DNA of 64,000 bases from Rhabdaerophilum calidifontis (GCF_008641065.1 NZ_VTRS01000001.1:1-64000); one strand, 5' to 3'; positions 26,772 to 34,422 are shown, numbered from the stretch's first letter. Numbers and translations: made by a program. The notes: generated by a model from the letters alone, not told the origin.

Positions 26772-27235
26772 GCAACGCCCAAGGCGATGCCGGGCCGGAG
26801 CCCGTGGCCAGGCTCCTGGCGCGCGGACTGACGCGGCATTTCCTTCAGCGCGGCCTGTGCGCTATCCCCGAAGTGCCGCTGCCGAACGGGCGGCGCGCCG
26901 ATCTCGTGGCGCTCGGTCGCTCGGGGGAGATCACGATCGTCGAGATCAAGTCCTCGATCGCCGATTTCCGGAGCGACGCGAAATGGCGGGAATATCTCGG
27001 GTTCTGCGATCGCTTCTATTTTGCGAGCCATGTCGATGTACCGGCATCGATCTTCCCCGCAGAGGCGGGTCTGATCCTGTGCGACGGATTCGGCGCGGAG
27101 ATCCTGCGCGAGGACGGGCGGCGCGCCCTGCCGGCGCCGACCCGCAAGGCGCTGACGATCACCCTCGCCCGCCTCGCGGCGACGCGGCTCGCCGGGCTTC
27201 TCGACCCCGAGGCCCTCGTCCCGCCCGCGTTCTGA
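26768..27235 (+). CDS. MmcB-family putative DNA repair nuclease
   Basis: A 155-aa protein of the MmcB family, identified in Caulobacter as needed for mitomycin C resistance. It carries a PD-(D/E)XK nuclease-like pattern: RRADLVAL supplies the Asp and IVEIKSS supplies the E-x-K, followed by FRSDAKWREYLGFCDRFYFA, a conserved family block. The GTG start at 26768 overlaps the stop of the GMC oxidoreductase. A SOS (LexA) box of the alphaproteobacterial GTTC-N7-GTTC type was not seen in front, which is expected if it is expressed only from the upstream gene's promoter. Pairing with a GMC oxidoreductase has no clear functional meaning. Confidence 0.85.
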   Translation: MSNAQGDAGPEPVARLLARGLTRHFLQRGLCAIPEVPLPNGRRADLVALGRSGEITIVEIKSSIADFRSDAKWREYLGFCDRFYFASHVDVPASIFPAEAGLILCDGFGAEILREDGRRALPAPTRKALTITLARLAATRLAGLLDPEALVPPAF

Positions 27236-27338
27236 GCCGCCCGGCGGCGCAATGTCAAATGGGCTTGGGTTCGGACCCGCCGCGCGGTTATGGTGGCGCG
27301 CCGATACCGGCCCGCGCCGGCAGATCAAGGGAGGCGGC

Positions 27339-27995
27339 ATGCGCATGAAACGAACAGGACCGAACCCCGTCGGCCGGCTGCTCGCCGCGTTCGGCCTCGC
27401 CGCGCTTGGCCTCGGCGCCAGCGCCGGACAGGCGGCCGAGATCGCCAAGCTCCGCGTCAACAACTGGCAGGGCGGCGCATTCTCCAACGACAAGACCGGC
27501 GCCTTCTCGCATTGTGCGGCGAGCGCGCGCTACCAGAGCGGCATCACGCTGCTGTTCTCGGTGACGAGCGAAAAGGCCTGGAGCATGGGCTTTTCCAGCC
27601 CGACCTGGGAATTCGCGCCCGGCACGCGCTACCCGGTGGAATATTGGGTCGATGACGGGCCACGCATCCGCGGCGAGGCGCTCGCCAAGACCAACAAGCT
27701 CGCGCAGGTCTTCCTGCCGGCCACCGACGCGCTGTTCGTCGCCTTCCGCAACGGGCAGATGCTGCGCGTCGCCGCCGAACGACAGACGCTCGCCTTCCGG
27801 CTGACCGATACCTCGGAAATGCTCGCGACGCTCCTGCGCTGCGCCAACGATTTCAGCCGCCGCGCACCGCCGAATCCATTCGGTTCGGGCAGGCCGCCCA
27901 GTCCGCCGGTGGCGCCGCCCAACCCGTTCGGAGACGGCATGCCGCCCAAGGCGCCGGCGCCGCGCCCGGCCCAGGGTGGCGCGCAGACGATCTGA
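27339..27995 (+). CDS. Secreted protein of unknown function with proline-rich tail
   Basis: A 218-aa precursor with a signal peptide (RLLAAFGLAALGLGASAGQAAE, cleavage near residue 30). The mature part has a compact central domain with two Cys (Cys in FSHCAAS and LLRCAND) that could form one disulfide. The C-terminus is proline-rich and twice repeats a PPNPFGxG-type unit before ending. The ATG at 27339 has GGGAGGCGG just before it; the longer frame lacks any signal. I do not recognise a named family. It stands between mmcB and the convergent RegA-like regulator. Confidence 0.75.
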   Translation: MRMKRTGPNPVGRLLAAFGLAALGLGASAGQAAEIAKLRVNNWQGGAFSNDKTGAFSHCAASARYQSGITLLFSVTSEKAWSMGFSSPTWEFAPGTRYPVEYWVDDGPRIRGEALAKTNKLAQVFLPATDALFVAFRNGQMLRVAAERQTLAFRLTDTSEMLATLLRCANDFSRRAPPNPFGSGRPPSPPVAPPNPFGDGMPPKAPAPRPAQGGAQTI

Positions 27996-28002
27996 TCGCC
28001 GC

Positions 28003-28593
28003 TCAGCGCGGCGCGCGTTTGGCCAGAATGCGTTGCAGGGTGCGGCGGTGCATGTTCAGCCGCCGCGCCGTTTCAGAGACATTGCGCTCGCAGGCCTCGA
28101 AGACACGCTGGATATGCTCCCAGCGCACGCGGTCGGCCGACATCGGCCTCTCGGCGATCGGCGGTCGCAAGACGCCCTCGCCACGCAGGACAGCGTGCAG
28201 ATCCTCGAGATCGACCGGCTTCGACAGGTAATCCCAGGCGCCGCCCTTGATCGCGGCCACGGCATTGGCTATGTTGCCGAAGCCCGTGAGCACGATGGCG
28301 CGCGCATCCGGCCGGCGGCGCCTGAGCGCGGCGATCAGCTCGAGCCCGCTGCCATCGGGCAACCGCGCTTCGAGGATCACGCAATCCGGCGCGCGAAGCT
28401 GGAGGTGCTGAAGCCCCTCCGCGAGGGTTTCGGCGGCCGTGACCGCGTAGCCGCGCGCCTCGAGATCGCGCCGGAGGCGCCCGACCAGCGGGCGATCATT
28501 ATCCACGATCAGCAGCGATTCCGTTTCGGACGCCGCCCCGACGCGCCGCTCGGGCGGCGCCGAACCGGGGATGCTATCGGTGCGAATATCCAT
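28003..28593 (-). CDS. Orphan RegA/ActR/PrrA-type response regulator with degenerate receiver
   Basis: A 196-aa protein whose last approx. 45 residues (MSADRVRWEHIQRVFEACER, then NVSETARRLNMHRRTLQRIL) are essentially those of the redox regulators RegA/ActR/PrrA, with a Fis-type helix-turn-helix. The receiver is altered. The phospho-acceptor position, aligned through the LxDGxGL motif, is Glu75 (in CVILEARLPDGSGL) instead of Asp, and the acidic pocket reads VDND (Asp31-Asn32-Asp33) instead of VDDD. Thr103 and Lys125 (YLSKPVD) are kept. No RegB/PrrB sensor kinase is in the window. Glu can mimic phospho-Asp, so constitutive DNA binding is plausible, but that is inference. Confidence 0.88.
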   Translation of the reverse strand: MDIRTDSIPGSAPPERRVGAASETESLLIVDNDRPLVGRLRRDLEARGYAVTAAETLAEGLQHLQLRAPDCVILEARLPDGSGLELIAALRRRRPDARAIVLTGFGNIANAVAAIKGGAWDYLSKPVDLEDLHAVLRGEGVLRPPIAERPMSADRVRWEHIQRVFEACERNVSETARRLNMHRRTLQRILAKRAPR

Positions 28594-28748
28594 CTCGTCC
28601 TCCCGGCCCGCCCCATGCGGACCTGAGCCAGGCGCCGCGACCAGCGCGGCACGGCCCTTGCAGCTTCATCTACGCAGCGGCTTTGCGATCGGATGAGAAC
28701 CGTTCCAGCAAGGCGGCCGGCGCCGCCTCCTTGCCGGGAGATGCGACA

Positions 28749-28777
28749 TTGACAAGCGTGCAAGACGGCAATCTGAT
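28749..28777 (+). promoter_or_regulatory. Promoter of the dpp-like ABC operon
   Basis: TTGACA (28749-28754) and TCTGAT (28772-28777) with a 17-base spacer, about 48 bases before the binding-protein ATG at 28826. It lies in the spacer between the divergent RegA-like gene and the ABC operon, so both genes could be influenced from here. Confidence 0.6.
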
Positions 28778-28825
28778 GCGCGCAGGCGGGCCTCACCGGC
28801 CGCGACCTTCTTGCGGGAGCATTCC

Positions 28826-30439
28826 ATGACATTCACATTCACCACGCGCCGCGCCGTGCTGGCTGCGGCAGCCCTGCTGGCCACGACCGCCTTCACCCCC
28901 ATCCTCCCCGCCGGCGCCCAGACGCCGAAAGACACGGTGGTGATGGCGAAGCAGATCGACGACATCATCTCGCTCGATCCGGCGGAGGCCTTCGAATTCT
29001 CGGGCGTCGAGGCGGTCACGAACATCTATGACAAGCTGATCGGCGTCGACATCAAGAACGGCAACGCGCTGGTCGGCGATCTCGCGACGAGCTGGAGCGT
29101 CGGCGCCGACGGCAAGACCTACACGTTCAAACTGCGGCCGGGCGTCAAGTTCCATTCCGGCAACCCGTTCACGGCCGCCGATGTCGTCTATTCGATCCAG
29201 CGCGCGGTGACGCTCAACAAATCGCCCGGCTTCATCCTCACCCAGTTCGGCTTCTCCAAGGACAATGTCCTCGAGCGGGTGAAGGCGGTGGACGACCTCA
29301 CGGTGGTGATGACGGTCGACAAGCCCTATGCCCCGACCTTCTTCCTCAACTGCCTCACCTCGGGCGTCGCCTCGATCGTCGATTCCAAGACCGTGAAGGC
29401 GAACGAGAAGGACGGTGATTTCGGGAATGCCTGGCTGAAGGCCAATTCCGCCGGCACAGGCGCCTATCAGCTCCGCGCCTGGCGCGCCAACGAGCAATAT
29501 GCTCTCGAAGCCAACGCCAATTGGTGGAAGGGCGCGCCGAAGAACCGCCGCGTCATCGTCCGCCATGTCGCCGAGCCGGCCTCGCAGCGCCTGCTGCTCG
29601 AGAAGGGCGATGTCGATTTCGCCCGCAACCTGCACAAGGACGCGCTGACCGCCATCAAGGCCAACGCCAATATCGAGACAACGCAGGGCGACAAGGGCTA
29701 CATCCTCTATCTCGGCCTCAACACCAAGAACCCGAACTTCGCCAAGCCCGAAGTGCGCGAGGCGCTGAAATGGCTCGTCGATTACGAGGCGATCGAGAAG
29801 AACATCGTCCAGGGCACGTTCCAGCAGCACCAGAGCTTCCTGCCCAAGGGGTTCCTCGGCGCGATCACCGACAAGCCCTATAAGTTCGACGTCGCCAAGG
29901 CGAAGGAGCTGCTCGCCAAGGCCGGTGTCACGAACGGCTTCACCGTCACGATGGATGTGCGCAATGTCGCGCCCTTCACCGATATCGCGCAGGCGATCCA
30001 GGCGAGCTGGGCGCAGGCCGGGATCAAGCTCGAACTGATCCCCGGCGACGGCAAGGCGACCCTGACCAAGTATCGCGCCCGCCAGCATGACATCTATATC
30101 GGCCAATGGGGGCCGGATTATCTCGATCCGCACACCAATGCCGAGACCTTCGCGATCAATGTCGACAATTCCGACGATGCGAAATCCAAGACCCTCGCCT
30201 GGCGCAATGCCTGGGACATCCCGGACATGACCAAGAAAACCCAGGCCAATGTGCTCGAAACCGATGCCGCAAAGCGCAAGGCGGTCTATGAGGAGATCCA
30301 GCGCGAGCACCAGAAGACCTCGCCCTTCGTGATCATGTTCCAGCAGATCGAGGTCGCCGCCTTCCGCAAGGGCGTGTCCGGCTTCGTGATCGGGCCGACC
30401 TCCGACACGAATTTCTACTACCCGATCGAGAAGAAATAA
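28826..30439 (+). CDS. Periplasmic substrate-binding protein of a Dpp/Opp-type ABC importer
   Basis: A 537-aa family 5 solute-binding protein (peptide/nickel/opine type). The twin-arginine-containing signal (TTRRAVLAAAALLATTAFTP) ends near GAQ at about residue 33. The mature start TVVMAKQIDDIISLDPAEAFEFSG, and GNALVGDLATSWSVGADGKTYTFKLRPGVKFHSGNPF, match the first lobe of this family; WGPDYLDPHTNAETF is in the ligand region. It is the first gene of a complete importer (binding protein, two permeases, two ATPases). Substrate class is uncertain: dipeptides, oligopeptides, opines or glycosides are all possible. The ATG at 28826 follows GGGAGC. Confidence 0.93.
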   Translation: MTFTFTTRRAVLAAAALLATTAFTPILPAGAQTPKDTVVMAKQIDDIISLDPAEAFEFSGVEAVTNIYDKLIGVDIKNGNALVGDLATSWSVGADGKTYTFKLRPGVKFHSGNPFTAADVVYSIQRAVTLNKSPGFILTQFGFSKDNVLERVKAVDDLTVVMTVDKPYAPTFFLNCLTSGVASIVDSKTVKANEKDGDFGNAWLKANSAGTGAYQLRAWRANEQYALEANANWWKGAPKNRRVIVRHVAEPASQRLLLEKGDVDFARNLHKDALTAIKANANIETTQGDKGYILYLGLNTKNPNFAKPEVREALKWLVDYEAIEKNIVQGTFQQHQSFLPKGFLGAITDKPYKFDVAKAKELLAKAGVTNGFTVTMDVRNVAPFTDIAQAIQASWAQAGIKLELIPGDGKATLTKYRARQHDIYIGQWGPDYLDPHTNAETFAINVDNSDDAKSKTLAWRNAWDIPDMTKKTQANVLETDAAKRKAVYEEIQREHQKTSPFVIMFQQIEVAAFRKGVSGFVIGPTSDTNFYYPIEKK

Positions 30440-30456
30440 GTGCAAGAAGGCCGCAT

Positions 30457-30482
30457 GGCCGGCCGGGTGAACCCGGCCGGCC
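30457..30482 (+). terminator. Strong hairpin after the dpp-type binding-protein gene
   Basis: GGCCGGCCGGGT (30457-30468) and ACCCGGCCGGCC (30471-30482) are perfect 12-bp complements around a 2-base centre, 17 bases past the binding-protein stop and before the first permease. No T run follows. Such hairpins after binding-protein genes commonly protect the upstream mRNA and limit read-through, giving more binding protein than permease. Its position argues that the permease starts downstream of it. Confidence 0.7.
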
Positions 30483-30505
30483 GTTTGCCTGCCTGGGGGT
30501 GGCGT

Positions 30506-31543
30506 TTGGACAGGATACTCGGTTCCCGGTTCGGGCGCCTTTCGCATGCCGTGCTGCGCGAGGGCGTGACGATCGCCGTCACCATTCTCGGCCTGCTCGC
30601 CGTGACATTCCTGATCGCACGGGTGATGCCGGTCGATCCGGTCCTCGCGGTGGTGGGCGACAATGCGCGACCGGAGGTCTATGAGCGCGCGTATCGCGAG
30701 ATGGGGCTCGACAAGCCGGTCATCGTCCAGTTCTGGATCTATCTCGGCAAGGTCTTCAGCGGCGATTTCGGCCGCTCAGTACTGACATCGAATCTCGTCA
30801 TCGACGATATCCGCCGCGTCTTCCCGGCGACGCTGGAACTCGCGACGCTGGGCACGCTGATCGGCGTGACGCTCGGCATCCCGCTCGGTGTTCTGGCCGC
30901 GACCCGGCAGGGGCGCTGGCAGGACCATGTCGCGCGGTTCATCGGATTGTTCGGCTATTCGATCCCGATCTTCTGGCTCGGGCTGATGGGATTGCTCGTG
31001 TTCTACGCCAAGCTCGGCTGGGTCTCCGGGCCGGGGCGGATCGCGATCAGCTATCAGGATTTCGTCACCCCGATCACCGGTATCCTGCTGCTCGATTGCG
31101 CGCTCCAGGGCGAATGGGAGGCGTTCCGCAACGCCTTCTCGCATCTGATCCTGCCCTCGGCGGTGCTGGGGCTGTTCTCCACCGCCTATATCAGCCGCAT
31201 GACGCGCTCGTTCATGATCACCGAACTCCAGCAGCATTACGTCATCACCGCGCGGGTGAAGGGCCTTTCCGAGGGGCGGGTCGTCTGGGGCCACGCGCTG
31301 CGGAATGCGCTGGTGCCGCTGCTGACCGTGATCGCGCTCTCCTACGCCAACCTGCTCGAGGGCTCGGTGCTGACGGAAACCGTCTTCGCCTGGCCCGGTC
31401 TCGGGCGCTACATCACCAATTCGCTTCTGAATGCGGACATGAACGCCGTTCTCGGCGGCACGATCGTTGTCGGGCTGATCTTCGTCGGGATCAACATCCT
31501 GACGGACATCCTCGCGCGCGCCGTCGATCCTCGGGCGCGATGA
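30506..31543 (+). CDS. ABC transporter permease, DppB type
   Basis: A 345-aa inner-membrane permease with six predicted helices, of the DppB/OppB family. It begins in the conserved style (SHAVLREGVTIAVTILGLLAVTFLIARVMPVDP) and has the permease-ATPase contact loop YVITARVKGLSEGRVVWGHALRNALVP. I place the start at the TTG at 30506, which has GGGGGTGG just upstream and lies after the hairpin. An in-frame GTG at 30440 directly follows the previous stop but would put the hairpin inside the coding region, and an ATG at 30455 lies in its foot. Alternative starts therefore remain possible. Length is close to the family norm. Confidence 0.88.
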   Translation: MDRILGSRFGRLSHAVLREGVTIAVTILGLLAVTFLIARVMPVDPVLAVVGDNARPEVYERAYREMGLDKPVIVQFWIYLGKVFSGDFGRSVLTSNLVIDDIRRVFPATLELATLGTLIGVTLGIPLGVLAATRQGRWQDHVARFIGLFGYSIPIFWLGLMGLLVFYAKLGWVSGPGRIAISYQDFVTPITGILLLDCALQGEWEAFRNAFSHLILPSAVLGLFSTAYISRMTRSFMITELQQHYVITARVKGLSEGRVVWGHALRNALVPLLTVIALSYANLLEGSVLTETVFAWPGLGRYITNSLLNADMNAVLGGTIVVGLIFVGINILTDILARAVDPRAR

Positions 31544-31550
31544 GACCGGC

Positions 31551-32468
31551 ATGACCACATCCCCCACCTCCGCCCCGGCGCGCGGCCTGCGCGCCTATCT
31601 CACCGCAGAGAACCCGGCTTCGCGCCGCCAGGCCCAGCTCGGGCAATTCTATCGGCAATGGCGGGCGCTGCGCGCCAATCCGCTGGCGCTGATCGGACTT
31701 GTCATCGTGGTGGCGCTGCTGGCGGTGGCGGCGCTGGCCCCCTGGATCGCGCCCCATGATCCGCTGGCGCAGAATCTCGGTCAGCGGCTGCTTCCGCCCT
31801 CGGCTGCGCATTGGATGGGCACCGACGCGCTCGGTCGCGACATTTTCAGCCGCATCCTGCACGGAACCCGCATCACACTCGCGATCGTGCTGCTGGTGGT
31901 GATCTCGGTCGGGCCGATCGGGCTGCTGATCGGCACGCTCTCGGGCTATTTCGGTGGCGTGGTCGACACGGTGCTGATGCGGCTCACCGACATCTTTCTC
32001 GCCTTTCCGCGTCTGGTGCTGGCGCTGGCCTTCGTCGCCGTGCTCGGGCCGGGAATCGAGAACGCGGTGATCGCCATCGCCTGCACGGCCTGGCCTCCCT
32101 ATGCCCGCGTGGCGCGGGCCGAGACCATGGTGATCCGCAACGCCGATTACATCGCCGCGGTGCGACTCCAGGGCGCCTCGCATCTGCGCGTGGTGCTGCG
32201 GCATGTGGTGCCGATGTGCGTACCCTCGGTGATCGTGCGCACCACGCTCGACATGGCCGGCATCATCCTCACCGCGGCCGGGCTCGGCTTTCTCGGGCTC
32301 GGCGCGCAGCCGCCCTCGCCGGAATGGGGCGCGATGATCGCGTCGGGGCGCGAATACATCTTCGACCAATGGTGGGTCGCGACCTTCCCGGGCCTTGCCA
32401 TCTGCCTCGTCGCGCTCGGCTTCAACCTGCTCGGCGACGGCCTGCGCGACGTGCTCGATGCGCGATGA
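31551..32468 (+). CDS. ABC transporter permease, DppC type
   Basis: A 305-aa permease of the DppC/OppC family with an N-terminal cytoplasmic tail, then six membrane helices. HWMGTDALGRDIFSRILHGTR is the family signature after helix 1, and RVARAETMVIRNADYIAAVRLQGASHLRVVLRHVVP is the ATPase-coupling loop. It starts 8 bases after the DppB-type stop. Its last codons (GCG CGA TGA) form the first unit of a three-unit 14-16 bp tandem repeat that duplicates the stop codon. Confidence 0.94.
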   Translation: MTTSPTSAPARGLRAYLTAENPASRRQAQLGQFYRQWRALRANPLALIGLVIVVALLAVAALAPWIAPHDPLAQNLGQRLLPPSAAHWMGTDALGRDIFSRILHGTRITLAIVLLVVISVGPIGLLIGTLSGYFGGVVDTVLMRLTDIFLAFPRLVLALAFVAVLGPGIENAVIAIACTAWPPYARVARAETMVIRNADYIAAVRLQGASHLRVVLRHVVPMCVPSVIVRTTLDMAGIILTAAGLGFLGLGAQPPSPEWGAMIASGREYIFDQWWVATFPGLAICLVALGFNLLGDGLRDVLDAR

Positions 32469-32504
32469 ATCCCGGCGCGATGAGACCCCGGCGCGACAAA
32501 CCCG
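32460..32504 (+). repeat. Imperfect 14-16 bp triplicate at the dppC 3' end
   Basis: Units GCGCGATGAATCCCG (32460-32474), GCGCGATGAGACCCCG (32475-32490) and GCGCGACAAACCCG (32491-32504) lie head to tail. The first unit contains the last two codons and stop of the DppC-type gene; the second repeats that Ala-Arg-stop string. A similar GCGCGATGAGACC occurs at the end of the DppB-type gene (31535-31547). Confidence 0.75.
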
Positions 32505-32527
32505 GCAGAGCCTGACAGGAACCCGGA

Positions 32528-33376
32528 ATGCCCCCTGAAACCACCCCGCTGATCGAGATCGCCAATCTCCGCGTCCGGTTTCACACCCCGACGCGGATCG
32601 TCGAGGCGGTGCGCGGCCTTTCCTTCACGCTCGGTCGCGAGAAGCTCGCCATCGTCGGCGAATCGGGCTCGGGCAAATCCATGACCGGCCGGGCGATCCT
32701 CGATCTCGTGCCCTGGCCCGGCGAGGTGCTGGCGGACCGGCTCGCCTTCCGCGGCGAGGACCTTGCAACAATGGACCGCGCCCGCCGGCGCGCCCTGCGC
32801 GGGCGGCGCATCTCCATGGTGCTGCAGGACCCAAAATTCTCGCTCAACCCGGTGATGAGCGTCGGCCGGCAGATCGCCGAGGCCTATCGCACCCATCACC
32901 GGGCCGGCGCGGCGGAGGCACGGGAACGCGCGCTGGCCATGCTCGAGGCGGTGCAGATCCGCGAGCCGGGCCGGGTCTACGACCTCTATCCGCACGAGGT
33001 TTCGGGCGGGATGGGGCAGCGCGTGATGATCGCCATGATGCTGATCGGCGAGCCCGACGTGCTGATCGCCGACGAGCCGACCTCGGCGCTGGATGTCACC
33101 GTCCAGGCGCAGATCCTCGACATTCTCGACCGGCTGGTGACGGAGCGCGGCATGGGCCTGATCTTCATCAGCCACGACCTGCCGCTCGTCTCGGCCTTCT
33201 GCGACCGCGTGATCGTGATGTATGCCGGGCGGGTGATGGAAACGCTCGACGCCCGGTCCCTGCACCAGGGGCGCCACCCCTATACGCGCGGTCTGCTCGG
33301 CTGCCTGCCGGATCTCGACCTTCCCAAGCCCCGGCTCGCGACACTCACGCGCGACCCGGCCTGGACGGAGGCCTGA
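32528..33376 (+). CDS. ABC transporter ATP-binding protein, DppD type (short)
   Basis: A 282-aa ATPase. Walker A GESGSGKS (residues 44-51), Q-loop VLQDPKFSLNPVM, signature VSGGMGQRVMIAMML, Walker B LIADEPTSALDVT and the His switch FISHDLPLV are all intact. The protein ends soon after YTRGLLGCLPDL, so it lacks most of the Cys-containing oligopeptide-transporter C-terminal extension found in DppD/OppD (usual length about 320-330 aa). It drives import together with the DppF-type partner 1 base downstream. Confidence 0.93.
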   Translation: MPPETTPLIEIANLRVRFHTPTRIVEAVRGLSFTLGREKLAIVGESGSGKSMTGRAILDLVPWPGEVLADRLAFRGEDLATMDRARRRALRGRRISMVLQDPKFSLNPVMSVGRQIAEAYRTHHRAGAAEARERALAMLEAVQIREPGRVYDLYPHEVSGGMGQRVMIAMMLIGEPDVLIADEPTSALDVTVQAQILDILDRLVTERGMGLIFISHDLPLVSAFCDRVIVMYAGRVMETLDARSLHQGRHPYTRGLLGCLPDLDLPKPRLATLTRDPAWTEA

Positions 33377-33377
33377 T

Positions 33378-34181
33378 ATGCTGCGGACAGGATCGGAGAA
33401 GGCCGCGATGCCGGACAACGGACCCGCGCCGATGATCGGGGTCGAGGGGCTCAATGTCCGGTTCGGCAGCGCGCATGTGCTGAAGGACGTATCCTTCCGC
33501 GTCGCGGCGGGAGAAAGTTACGGGCTCGTCGGCGAATCGGGCTCCGGGAAATCCACAGTGCTGCGTGTGCTCTCGGGCCTCAACCCGAGCTGGAGCGGAC
33601 GCGTCGGAATCGCCGGCGCGGCCCTGCGGCACCGGCCGCCGAAGAGCTTCTTCCGGCAGGTGCAGATGGTGTTCCAGGATCCGTTCGGCTCGCTCCATCC
33701 GCGCATGACGATCGACGCGATCCTTGCCGAGCCGCTGGCGATCCACGGAATCGGCGATGCGGACCGGCGGATCGAACGCGCGCTCGCCGATGTCGGGCTC
33801 GATGGCGGGTTCCGGTTCCGCTACCCGCACCAGCTTTCCGGCGGGCAGCGCCAGCGCGTGGCCATCGCCCGCGCGCTGATCCTCGAACCGAGCGTGCTGC
33901 TGCTCGACGAACCGACCTCGGCGCTGGACGTCTCGATCCAGGCCGAGGTGCTGAACCTGCTCCAGGATCTGAAAAGCCGGCGCGACCTGACCATGCTGCT
34001 CGTGAGCCACAATCTCGCGGTGGTCGGGCATATGTGCGGCCGTGTCGGCGTGATGAACCGGGGCGTGATCGTCGAGGAAGCGGATATCGCGGAATTGCGG
34101 GAAACCGGCGGCCGCAACCCCTATACCCGCGAGCTGGTCGCCGCCTCGCGGCGCGTGAGCCTCGGCGCCGGCGCGGCGTGA
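33378..34181 (+). CDS. ABC transporter ATP-binding protein, DppF type (short)
   Basis: A 267-aa ATPase partner. Walker A GESGSGKST, Q-loop VFQDPFGSLHPRM, signature [15 protein letters not shown], Walker B LLLDEPTSALDVS and switch LVSHNLAVV are intact. Like its partner it lacks the Cys-rich C-terminal extension of the DppF/OppF family. The ATG at 33378 has GGAGG at 33367-33371 and lies 1 base after the preceding stop; an in-frame ATG at 33408 with its own purine-rich GGAGAAGG site is an alternative and would trim ten residues. It is the last gene of the operon; I see no clear terminator before the tRNA on the other strand. Confidence 0.92.
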   Translation: MLRTGSEKAAMPDNGPAPMIGVEGLNVRFGSAHVLKDVSFRVAAGESYGLVGESGSGKSTVLRVLSGLNPSWSGRVGIAGAALRHRPPKSFFRQVQMVFQDPFGSLHPRMTIDAILAEPLAIHGIGDADRRIERALADVGLDGGFRFRYPHQLSGGQRQRVAIARALILEPSVLLLDEPTSALDVSIQAEVLNLLQDLKSRRDLTMLLVSHNLAVVGHMCGRVGVMNRGVIVEEADIAELRETGGRNPYTRELVAASRRVSLGAGAA

Positions 34182-34198
34182 CCGCATCGCAGGCTCAT

Positions 34199-34246
34199 AT
34201 CGCGGGACAAATGATTATCACGGGATAAATTGATTATCACGGGATA
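34199..34246. repeat. 18-19 bp tandem repeat just past the tRNA-Leu 3' end
   Basis: Units begin at 34199 (ATCGCGGGACAAATGATT), 34217 (ATCACGGGATAAATTGATT) and 34236 (ATCACGGGATA). The 16-mer TGATTATCACGGGATA is exact at 34212-34227 and 34231-34246. The last unit ends 2 bases from the encoded CCA end of the tRNA gene. It is AT-richer than its surroundings. Confidence 0.75.
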
Positions 34247-34248
34247 GA

Positions 34249-34333
34249 TGGTGCCCAGGAGAGGACTCGAACCTCCACGGCTTTCACCACTGGTACCTGA
34301 AACCAGCGCGTCTACCAATTCCGCCACCTGGGC
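34249..34333 (-). tRNA. tRNA-Leu (anticodon CAG)
   Basis: Read on the minus strand the gene starts GCCCAGG and ends CCTGGGCACCA, a perfect 7-bp acceptor stem with encoded CCA. The D-arm region GGCGGAATTGGTAGAC, the anticodon arm CTGGT-TTCAGGT-ACCAG (loop TTCAGGT, anticodon CAG), a class II variable arm (TGGTGAAAGCCGT) and the T-arm GAGGTTCGAGTCCTC all fold. The long variable arm and the CAG anticodon identify leucine (CUG codons). It lies between the dpp-like operon and a small membrane-protein gene, antisense to both. Confidence 0.96.
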
Positions 34334-34342
34334 AACCCGCGT

Positions 34343-34371
34343 CTCATGGCGAGCGTCGCGCCGATTGTCAA
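34343..34371 (-). promoter_or_regulatory. Promoter of tRNA-Leu
   Basis: On the minus strand TTGACA (34366-34371) is followed after 17 bases by CATGAG (34343-34348), which ends 9 bases before the mature tRNA 5' end at 34333. A perfect -35 with a weak -10 so close to the gene fits a tRNA promoter with a very short leader. Confidence 0.55.
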
Positions 34372-34422
34372 CCGCCCCGGCGCAAGGACAGGCCCGCGAC
34401 ATCGTGGTTCACTCATTTCCGC

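Noticed and set aside
34199-34333. Integrated element attached at tRNA-Leu
   Set aside because: No integrase or island genes lie on either side of the tRNA. Only the short repeats remain, and they are reported as an observation rather than as an attachment site.
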